Of a stretch of 21,876 nucleotides of DNA, positions 11,416 to 17,350 are shown piece by piece. Positions within the stretch are counted from its first letter, which is position 1, and each line of letters begins with the position of its first letter. Both the position numbers and the translations under genes were made by a program. This DNA is from a virus. Under the pieces are notes generated by a model, which made no database searches, was not told where the DNA came from, and saw only the letters and a program-made list of their open reading frames with translations. Location of the stretch: positions 1 through 21,876 of the IMG/VR virus record IMGVR_UViG_3300025671_000624; one strand, given 5' to 3'.

Positions 11416-11632
11416 AAAACTATACAACGTAAAGATTGACTTTGAGATTTGGTATGACCGCAACTTTGAGATTGAGGCATACGATGTCTTAGAAGCAGAA
11501 GTAAAAGCGGGTGAGATGGCAAGGGAACAGACCATGCACCTGATTGGTGTTGACATAGATGTGGAAAACGATGGTGGCTGGGCGTATGGTGACCAAGACT
11601 ACAGCACTGCGTATGTAGAGCTAGAAGAATGA
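11408..11632 (+). CDS. Small acidic protein, unknown function
   Basis: 74 residues from the ATG at 11408, with AAGGAG 10 nt upstream. The sequence KLYNVKIDFEIWYDRNFEIEAYDVLEAEVKAGEMAREQ suggests a beta-alpha unit similar in layout to its left neighbour, rich in Asp, Glu and Tyr. No family is recognised; a DNA-mimic role is conceivable because of its charge but is not supported by any specific motif. The stop overlaps the next start (ATGA). Confidence 0.6.
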   Translation: MDKKLYNVKIDFEIWYDRNFEIEAYDVLEAEVKAGEMAREQTMHLIGVDIDVENDGGWAYGDQDYSTAYVELEE

Positions 11633-11787
11633 ACTGCTGGCACTGTAAGACAGAACTGATATGGGGTATTGACCATGACGTATCAGATGAAGAAGATTTC
11701 TACAGCATGAGGACTTGCTTGCACTGTCCTAAATGTGGATGTGATGTAGACGTATGGTATCCAAAGGAGAACACAGACGATGACTAA
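11629..11787 (+). CDS. 52-residue zinc-ribbon-like protein
   Basis: Short gene starting at ATG 11629 (ATGA overlap with the previous stop) and ending TAA 11785-11787, overlapping the next start. Cysteine pairs CWHC (C3, C6) and CPKC (C33, C36), plus C30 and C38, make a small zinc ribbon with an acidic insert (DHDVSDEED). The rest is acidic. Such mini zinc ribbons may bind nucleic acid or RNA polymerase; nothing here decides which. Confidence 0.65.
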   Translation: MNCWHCKTELIWGIDHDVSDEEDFYSMRTCLHCPKCGCDVDVWYPKENTDDD

Positions 11788-11965
11788 TCAACTTAATTTA
11801 CCACTAGACCATGAGCCTTGCATTAACCGTTGGGCAATCTTAATGGCTGACGAAGATGTATCCAGAGGATACCACATTAGTTGGGATGCCGCTTATGAAT
11901 CTGCATGGAATGAAATTGAACTCAACATAAAGTGGGAGAATAGTGATGAAACTACAGGACAATGA
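11780..11965 (+). CDS. Small acidic protein, unknown function
   Basis: 61 residues from ATG 11780 (overlaps the previous stop by 8 nt); AAAGGAG lies 10 nt upstream. The sequence is acidic with aromatic residues (INRWAILMADEDVSRGYHISWDAAYESAWNEIELNIKWEN), probably two helices and a strand. No family is recognised. The next gene starts within its last 20 nt. Confidence 0.55.
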   Translation: MTNQLNLPLDHEPCINRWAILMADEDVSRGYHISWDAAYESAWNEIELNIKWENSDETTGQ

Positions 11966-12152
11966 AATTGCAATCATCTGGTCAGCCGAAGATGTGAAAC
12001 AAGAATGTGAATGGCTGACTGATGAACAAGCCCTTGATGTACTACAGGCAATAGAACACAGACACGATGCTTGCATTGGTATTAATTGGGAAGTGATATA
12101 CTACACTGCCGAACAAATGTATCCAAAGAAGGAGAATGAAAATGATGACTGA
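11946..12152 (+). CDS. Small acidic protein, unknown function
   Basis: 68 residues from the ATG at 11946 (GGGAGA upstream), strongly acidic (KLQDNEIAIIWSAEDVKQECEWLTDEQALDVLQAIEHRHDA...). The DEQALDVLQAIEHRHDA stretch and the NWEVIYYTAEQ stretch suggest a helix-strand-helix fold. It has the typical look of phage-encoded acidic accessory proteins. No family is recognised. It overlaps the next gene by 11 nt. Confidence 0.6.
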   Translation: MKLQDNEIAIIWSAEDVKQECEWLTDEQALDVLQAIEHRHDACIGINWEVIYYTAEQMYPKKENENDD

Positions 12153-12300
12153 TGATTTTGAAGCCATCAAAGAATATGTGCTTGACCATTATGAACATTT
12201 TGGTGCATACCCAATGGAAGTTGAAACCGATACCCAAGTATATACATTTGACCAGTATTGGGCTATCTTAGATAAGGAGACAAACAATGATAACACTTAA
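12142..12300 (+). CDS. 52-residue acidic protein
   Basis: Starts at ATG 12142, 7 nt after AAGGAG; a second ATG follows immediately. The product (TDDFEAIKEYVLDHYEHFGAYPMEVETD, TFDQYWAILDKE) is acidic and aromatic, with a DHYEHFGAYPMEVE motif that resembles small conserved phage proteins. The ribosome site of the next gene lies in its last codons, and the two frames overlap by 14 nt. Confidence 0.65.
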   Translation: MMTDDFEAIKEYVLDHYEHFGAYPMEVETDTQVYTFDQYWAILDKETNNDNT

Positions 12301-12469
12301 CCTACCACCAAAACAAGTCAACGCCATGCTAGTCGCAATGGACACTGAGATTGATTATATGTTTGAGACAGGTGGAAAACCTGATTGGGAATCATTCCCA
12401 GAGATTGCCGCAATGCTAATGGCTTACTATACTGTACGTTGTAAATTTGAGGAGAACCAATATGCCTAA
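12287..12469 (+). CDS. Small protein, unknown function
   Basis: 60 residues from ATG 12287 with AAGGAG 9 nt upstream. The sequence is mostly helical (PKQVNAMLVAMDTEIDYMFE; FPEIAAMLMAYYTVRCKFEE). It ends EENQYA, encoded by the 17-nt repeat that also supplies the ribosome site of the next gene. No family is recognised. Confidence 0.6.
   Translation: MITLNLPPKQVNAMLVAMDTEIDYMFETGGKPDWESFPEIAAMLMAYYTVRCKFEENQYA
12449..12465 (+). repeat. Second gene-junction repeat, copy 1
   Basis: GAGGAGAACCAATATGC, 17 nt, identical to 12909-12925. It combines an AGGAG ribosome site, the last codons (EENQYA) of the upstream gene and the ATG of the downstream gene. Confidence 0.8.
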
Positions 12470-12929
12470 TCATACAGATAACAGAGTAATCCTGTCACAC
12501 GCTGACAGCCAGAAGATTGATGACATCTACAATGTGATGAACACAGACGATGCTTCACTACTGCAACACATCATCCCTATGAACGAGTCCCTGCTTGATG
12601 GTGGCGATTGGTATGAGTGGCGGCTGGATAATTGGGGTACGAAGTGGGACATCTATGAGACGCACTGCACTCGCATTGATGCTAACACATTGTCCATGAC
12701 CTTCTACACTGCATGGTCACCACCTATCCCTGTCTTTGACAAGCTGACAGACATGGGCTATGAGATAAATGCAAGATACCTTGATGAAGGGTGGGGGTAC
12801 GTTGGTGAGTATGTTGATGGTTTTGATTGGTCAACTGCTGACATTGAGAGTATCGGTGAGGTACGCCCAGAACTTGATGACGAGTTTGGTATAACTGAAA
12901 TGATGCAAGAGGAGAACCAATATGCTTGA
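12462..12929 (+). CDS. Api92/YubB-type ferredoxin-like fold protein
   Basis: 155 residues from ATG 12462 (8-nt overlap with the previous gene). The signature of the ferredoxin-like domain found in Api92-like phage and plasmid proteins is clear: NRVILSH near the N-terminus, IIPMNESLLDGGDWYEWRL, DNWGTKWD and MTFYTAWSPPIPVF, then a YLDEGWGYVGEY segment. The domain is common on mobile elements and is often called DUF1281/YubB-like; its biochemical function is not established, and despite the name it holds no Fe-S cluster. The last residues EENQYA repeat the end of the previous gene. Confidence 0.82.
   Translation: MPNHTDNRVILSHADSQKIDDIYNVMNTDDASLLQHIIPMNESLLDGGDWYEWRLDNWGTKWDIYETHCTRIDANTLSMTFYTAWSPPIPVFDKLTDMGYEINARYLDEGWGYVGEYVDGFDWSTADIESIGEVRPELDDEFGITEMMQEENQYA
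12909..12925 (+). repeat. Second gene-junction repeat, copy 2
   Basis: The same 17 nt as 12449-12465, in the same frame relation: EENQYA end of the upstream protein, AGGAG and ATG of the next gene (12922). Confidence 0.8.
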
Positions 12930-13137
12930 ACATGACCGCAAGAAACTACTGAAAGTAATCAATCTAATAAAAGATATTGGCATAACTACCGATGAAAAAC
13001 TGCCTATCACATACAACCAAGTGTGTGAATTGCAGTATGCTGAATATACATTGCGTGGGATTGGTGCATTCGCCAAGACTAAGTATTGGGCAGACTATGA
13101 GTACGCCGAAGATGTAAAAGACGATGACGATGATTGA
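12922..13137 (+). CDS. Small protein with acidic tail, unknown function
   Basis: 71 residues from ATG 12922. A basic, helical N-terminus (HDRKKLLKVINLIKDIG) is followed by a Tyr-rich middle and a run of Asp at the end (VKDDDDD). AGGAG from the junction repeat is 7 nt upstream. No family is recognised. Its last codons overlap the start of the cell wall hydrolase gene by 14 nt. Confidence 0.6.
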   Translation: MLEHDRKKLLKVINLIKDIGITTDEKLPITYNQVCELQYAEYTLRGIGAFAKTKYWADYEYAEDVKDDDDD

Positions 13138-13549
13138 GGCGGCACTTGTATGCCTAGCACTTAACACATACCATGAGGCACGTGACCAGCCCTTTGTGGG
13201 GCAGGTTGCGGTTGCTCAAGTGGTGATGAACAGGGTGCATGATGACAGGTATCCCAACACAGTATGTGAGGTGGTCAAGCAGTCACCTACCTACTCATGG
13301 AAGCCCGACTTCCCTGTTCGTAATCGGTGCCAGTTTAGCTGGTACTGTGATGGCAAGTCTGATAAGCCAAGGAATACAAAGGCTTATGCCAAGGCTCTGA
13401 TGATTGCACATGGTGTGTATCATGGTAACTTGGATGACTTTGTTGAAGGTGCGACACATTACCATGCCCACTATGTAACACCTGAGTGGGCTAAGACTAA
13501 GACTATGACGGTCAGGATTAATGACCACATCTTTTATAGGTGGGAGTAG
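13124..13549 (+). CDS. Cell wall hydrolase, SleB/CwlJ type
   Basis: 141 residues, matching the Hydrolase_2 (SleB) domain over almost its full length: ALNTYHEARDQP with E18 at the catalytic position, VAVAQVVMNRV, YPNTVCEVVKQ, CQFSWYCDGKSDKP and GATHYHAHYVTPEWA ending in HIFYRWE. The family cleaves peptidoglycan (lytic transglycosylase or amidase-like, depending on the member). No signal peptide is present. ATG 13124 and 13130 are both possible starts. It is encoded apart from the lysis cassette at the left end, in the early region, so it may act on the wall at another stage or be carried in the virion. This is inference. Confidence 0.88.
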   Translation: MTMIEAALVCLALNTYHEARDQPFVGQVAVAQVVMNRVHDDRYPNTVCEVVKQSPTYSWKPDFPVRNRCQFSWYCDGKSDKPRNTKAYAKALMIAHGVYHGNLDDFVEGATHYHAHYVTPEWAKTKTMTVRINDHIFYRWE

Positions 13550-13578
13550 TTGACATCATATATCTTATATGATATAAC
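13550..13578 (+). promoter_or_regulatory. Strong sigma70-type promoter with dyad in spacer
   Basis: TTGACA (13550-13555), 17-nt spacer, TGA then TATAAC (13573-13578), so an extended -10 is present. The spacer contains a dyad, ATCATATA-TCT-TATATGAT (13555-13573), that covers the gap between the boxes and could be an operator. It would serve the DUF932, recombinase and replication genes. Confidence 0.75.
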
Positions 13579-13609
13579 TGCCTCTTACACAATCGAAAGG
13601 AGAATGATA

Positions 13610-14443
13610 ATGCTAGAATATATTCCAGAACATCTCGACTTTGAGGTAGAGTTTGAACCTACTAAAGTTGAAGATAAGAAGTATGTTATCAATGGCGATA
13701 CAGGTGAGTACATTGGTGTCGTAGGCAATGGTTTTACCTGCGCCAATCATGGTGACTTCTTCCGCAAAGTTATGGACACGACAACTGAAACACTGTCAGA
13801 ACATGACATGGAAGACGCACACATTAGCTGGCGTAGCGCACACAAGGATGGCTGGGCTATGATGGACATGACCCTGCCCAACGTGACAGCTAAGATTGCT
13901 ACTGACAAGCATGAGACTACACTAATGAAGCGTATCATTGCCCTGCATGGTGTGAATGGTACTTGTTCTAACACCACCATCTTTGGTGCTATCGACTTCT
14001 TCTGTCTCAATGGGCAGATACGTGGCAAGCATGACAAGGTGATGCGTAAGAACACCAGTGGCTTCAACATAGACAAGTTCATCACTGAACTGCATAAGTC
14101 TCAGCAGGACTTCACTGCACAGGCAGAACAGATGCAACGCTGGGCAAACACTAGCCTAGTCAATGTGGATGTTAAGGACATGCTTGAAACATTACTCAAG
14201 TCTGACCGTAAGGCAGAGAAGATGCACATCTTATATAACCAAGAGGTAGCCACACGTGGACACAACCTGTGGTCACTGTATTCTGCCTTCACCAACTACG
14301 CTACCTATGCAGATGAACGCAATGGTTTTACTCAGCGTAACACTGGCGGTGATACACAAGCTAAGTCATTGTTCATGCGTGAAGTTGAAGTAGCTGGCTG
14401 GGTTGAAAGTCCTGTGTTCAAGTCACTTGCGGTAGCGGCATGA
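13610..14443 (+). CDS. DUF932 family protein
   Basis: 277 residues from ATG 13610 (AGGAG 7 nt upstream; an ATG two codons earlier is too close to it). Features of the DUF932 family, common on phages and plasmids, are visible: GDTGEYIGVVGNGFTCANHGDFF near the N-terminus, ALHGVNGTCSNTTIFGAIDFFCLNGQI in the middle and GHNLWSLYSAFTNYATY near the C-terminus. Function is unknown; members are often near replication or recombination genes. A strong promoter precedes it, and its stop overlaps the start of the recombinase (ATGA), so the two are translated together. Confidence 0.82.
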   Translation: MLEYIPEHLDFEVEFEPTKVEDKKYVINGDTGEYIGVVGNGFTCANHGDFFRKVMDTTTETLSEHDMEDAHISWRSAHKDGWAMMDMTLPNVTAKIATDKHETTLMKRIIALHGVNGTCSNTTIFGAIDFFCLNGQIRGKHDKVMRKNTSGFNIDKFITELHKSQQDFTAQAEQMQRWANTSLVNVDVKDMLETLLKSDRKAEKMHILYNQEVATRGHNLWSLYSAFTNYATYADERNGFTQRNTGGDTQAKSLFMREVEVAGWVESPVFKSLAVAA

Positions 14444-15318
14444 TTACGGTAGATGATTTAGTACAGAAGTATTATACTTCTAATGATTACAATATGTTAC
14501 GCGACAGGTCTAAGAAAGACTATGAATACTTTCTTGGTGTAATGCTTGACAACTTTGCCGATGTAAAGTTTGACGAACTCACTAGCAAGCAAGCTAAACA
14601 TGCGTATGAGGAGTGGGTTGCGCGGGGTATCAGCCTCGCCAACCATGTCTGTACTGTTTCATCTATCGTCTATCGCTACGCTATTGAGATGGAGTATGCA
14701 GAGGTGAACCCATTCGCTAACGTCAGACGTAAGACTGCACCACAACGAAAAGTTGTGTGGTCTGAGGATGATGTGCGTCAGTTCCTTGACACTGCATACA
14801 GTGAGTTTCAGTGGCGTAGCCTTGGACTTATCGTACACATGGCCTATGAGTGGTGTCAGCGACTAGGTGACATGCGCTTATTGACATGGGATAACCTTGA
14901 TTTACCTGAGAAGAAGCTGTATCTTGAGCAGTCTAAGCGTAGGGCAGAGGTAACTTTGCCTATCGAAGATGACTTGCTTGAGATGCTGACCCAGCAGGAG
15001 CAAGACTTTGGCTTTCAAAGCTACGTTGCTCCGCGTACAAGCCCCACACAGGGCGAGTACCACCCATACAGCATGGAGAGGCTATCGAAAGCTGGAAGGG
15101 CTGTCATGCGCGAAGCTGGACTGCCTGACGAGTTACGACTGATGGACTTGCGGCGCACTGGTACGACACAGATGGTCGAAGCTGGTGTGTCTATGGGACA
15201 AATCATGTCGGTAACAGGACATAGTAACCCACAGTCAGTTAAACCTTACATGAAAAATACGTATGCCTCTGCAAATAATGCATTGACAGCACGTAAATCT
15301 CATGGTAAAAGCACTTAA
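14440..15318 (+). CDS. int: Tyrosine recombinase (integrase family)
   Basis: 292 residues. An N-terminal SAM-like core-binding domain (about 1-100) precedes the catalytic domain. Catalytic residues: R141 (WCQRLGDM), K166 (QSKRRAE), R238 (MDLRRTGTT), H261 (VTGHSNP) and nucleophile Y270 (SVKPY), with H261 to Y270 at the usual 9-residue distance. The His of the HxxR motif is replaced by Met (M235), a position that varies in the family. The enzyme cuts and rejoins DNA at att sites or resolves genome multimers; no repressor, excisionase or tRNA att site is visible in the window. It lies between DUF932 and the primase. Confidence 0.88.
   Translation: MITVDDLVQKYYTSNDYNMLRDRSKKDYEYFLGVMLDNFADVKFDELTSKQAKHAYEEWVARGISLANHVCTVSSIVYRYAIEMEYAEVNPFANVRRKTAPQRKVVWSEDDVRQFLDTAYSEFQWRSLGLIVHMAYEWCQRLGDMRLLTWDNLDLPEKKLYLEQSKRRAEVTLPIEDDLLEMLTQQEQDFGFQSYVAPRTSPTQGEYHPYSMERLSKAGRAVMREAGLPDELRLMDLRRTGTTQMVEAGVSMGQIMSVTGHSNPQSVKPYMKNTYASANNALTARKSHGKST
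15283..15311 (+). promoter_or_regulatory. Possible promoter for primase operon
   Basis: TTGACA (15283-15288), 17-nt spacer, TGG then TAAAAG (15306-15311). The -35 is perfect and an extended -10 TG is present, but the -10 hexamer is weak. It lies in the last codons of the recombinase gene, 32 nt before the primase ATG. Confidence 0.4.
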
Positions 15319-15342
15319 CTGCCGCAGAGAAAGTGATATTAT

Positions 15343-16122
15343 ATGAGTAATATATATAACATAGTAAGTGAATTAGATATACGTAATGGAGAAACCAAAC
15401 GTATGAACTGTCCTTCATGTAATGGACACAAGACATTCACTGTGACTAACAACATGGGTAAACTTATCTGGAACTGCTACAAGGTATCTTGTGGTGTATC
15501 AGGTGGCACTCGTGTCCATCTCACAGTGGAAGACATCAAGCGCGGCTTCACAGGTGCTGAAGATTTCGCTGAAGAAAAGTTTGAACTTCCTACCTACATC
15601 GTACCCCATCGTGGCAAACGTGCCGTGGTTAAGTGGTGTGCTGAGTGGGGTATCAACGAAGATGAACATGCCCTGATGTATGATGTAAAGGAAGACCGTG
15701 TGGTGTTCCCTGTCGTACATGATGGCAAGCTGGTTGATGCAACAGGCAGAACATTGAGTAAACGTATTCCTAAATGGAAACGATATGGAAATAGTGGCTT
15801 GCCATATACATCAGGTTGTGGTAAAGTCGCTGTAGTTGTTGAGGACTGTGTGAGTGCGGCCATTGTTGGTTATGGTTCCTTTGTCGGGGTTGCGCTTCTT
15901 GGTACATCTCTCCAAGAGTCGCATAGAAGGTATCTTGCACAGTTCTCAACAGCAGTCATAGCATTAGACCCCGATGCCTTACCTAAGACACTTGCTATGG
16001 CGAAAGAATTACGTGGACACGTTTCGGATGTTCGTGTATTGAGGTTGGTGGATGATATAAAGTATAGAAACCCGACAGACATGGAGAAGCTAGATGCTCT
16101 CCGCAAACAGATAGGAGAATAA
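15343..16122 (+). CDS. DNA primase, T7 gp4A-like (zinc and TOPRIM domains)
   Basis: 259 residues. An N-terminal zinc-binding domain has C23-P-S-C26 and C45/C50; the TOPRIM core has an acidic pair in VVVEDCVS (E167, D168) and the IALDPDA motif (D209, D211). The enzyme makes RNA primers for lagging-strand synthesis at the fork. In T7 the primase is fused to the helicase; here the helicase is the next, separate gene, 4 nt away. The weak purine-rich site AGAAAG lies before the ATG at 15343. Confidence 0.9.
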   Translation: MSNIYNIVSELDIRNGETKRMNCPSCNGHKTFTVTNNMGKLIWNCYKVSCGVSGGTRVHLTVEDIKRGFTGAEDFAEEKFELPTYIVPHRGKRAVVKWCAEWGINEDEHALMYDVKEDRVVFPVVHDGKLVDATGRTLSKRIPKWKRYGNSGLPYTSGCGKVAVVVEDCVSAAIVGYGSFVGVALLGTSLQESHRRYLAQFSTAVIALDPDALPKTLAMAKELRGHVSDVRVLRLVDDIKYRNPTDMEKLDALRKQIGE

Positions 16123-16126
16123 CCAC

Positions 16127-17350
16127 ATGGAACTTACACTTATAAGAAGCCTAATGGATAAAGAGTTCTACGATGACCATCGTGGTTCGCGCTGTCCAAC
16201 ACGCTTGTTCAGCAAGGACGTGCGTAAGATTAAAGAAGCTATTGATACAGCTATGGATAGGTATGAACGTACTGTTACACCTGACGAGATTGAGGCATTG
16301 TTCATGTCGAACAACCCGACACTCACCACTGCACAGAAGCAAGCCTATACATCCCTGTTCAATACCATCAAGCGTGAGCAACCTATGGGTGGTGACGTAG
16401 CACAAGAGGTGCTATCTAAACTATTCCAGCAGGTTATTGGTGAGGACGTAGCCAATATCGGATTCGATATGGTCAACGGCTCTGCCGCTACGCTTGAGAA
16501 GCTACGCAATCTACTTGAGCAGTATGGTGATGACTTCACCCCTAATCTAAAGATTGAGTGGGATGACATCAGCATTGAGACATTGATGGCGAAGGCTGAA
16601 CTAGAAGCCAAGTGGTCATTCAATATACCTAGCGTAGCACGTAAGGTTGAAGGCGTTAGTGCTGGTCAACTGATTGAGGTAGGCGCACGGCCTAACACTG
16701 GCAAGACTTCCTTTCATGCCAGTCTTATAGCCGCGCCGGGTGGGTTCGCATCACAGGGTGCTAGATGTGTCATCCTGTGTAATGAGGAACCCACCCACCG
16801 TGTTGGTGCTAGGTATCTGACAGCCGCCGCTGGTATGTCAGCACGTGATGTCAAGTCTAACATGGCAATGGCTAAGTCATTGTATGAACCAGTGATGAAT
16901 AACATCAAGATTAAAGAAGCTGGTGGACGTGACATGGCGTGGGTTGAATCTGTATGTAAGTCGTACAAGCCTGACATTCTTGTGCTTGACATGGGTGATA
17001 AGTTCCAGACTGCTGGTGGCTTCTCTCGCCCTGACGAGGCACTCAAGGCTTGCGCTATTCATGCTAGGCAGATTGCCAAGACGTATGACTGTGCTGTATT
17101 CTATATGTCTCAGCTATCCGCAGAGGCAGAAGGACGGTCACAACTTAATCAGTCTATGATGGAAGGTTCACGTACTGGTAAGGCGGCAGAGGCTGACCTT
17201 ATGATACTGATTGGTAAGTCACCTACTGTTGAAGGACAGGAAGAGGATAGCCCACTACGTCACATGAACATCGTGAAGAACAAGCTGAATGGCTGGCACG
17301 GCATGGTGAACTGTGAGTTGGACTATCTGACAGCGAGGTATGAAGGATGA
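16127..17350 (+). CDS. Replicative DNA helicase (DnaB / T7 gp4B-like)
   Basis: 407 residues. Residues 1-165 hold a helical N-terminal region; the RecA-like ATPase core has the P-loop GARPNTGKTS (186-195) and Walker B DILVLDMGD (283-291), then YMSQLSAEAEGRSQ (327-340), with NQSMMEGSRTGKAAEADLMI in the DNA-loop/arginine-finger region. The hexamer unwinds the fork 5' to 3' together with the separate primase upstream. AGGAG is 9 nt before the ATG. The end overlaps the polymerase start by 4 nt (ATGA). Confidence 0.92.
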   Translation: MELTLIRSLMDKEFYDDHRGSRCPTRLFSKDVRKIKEAIDTAMDRYERTVTPDEIEALFMSNNPTLTTAQKQAYTSLFNTIKREQPMGGDVAQEVLSKLFQQVIGEDVANIGFDMVNGSAATLEKLRNLLEQYGDDFTPNLKIEWDDISIETLMAKAELEAKWSFNIPSVARKVEGVSAGQLIEVGARPNTGKTSFHASLIAAPGGFASQGARCVILCNEEPTHRVGARYLTAAAGMSARDVKSNMAMAKSLYEPVMNNIKIKEAGGRDMAWVESVCKSYKPDILVLDMGDKFQTAGGFSRPDEALKACAIHARQIAKTYDCAVFYMSQLSAEAEGRSQLNQSMMEGSRTGKAAEADLMILIGKSPTVEGQEEDSPLRHMNIVKNKLNGWHGMVNCELDYLTARYEG

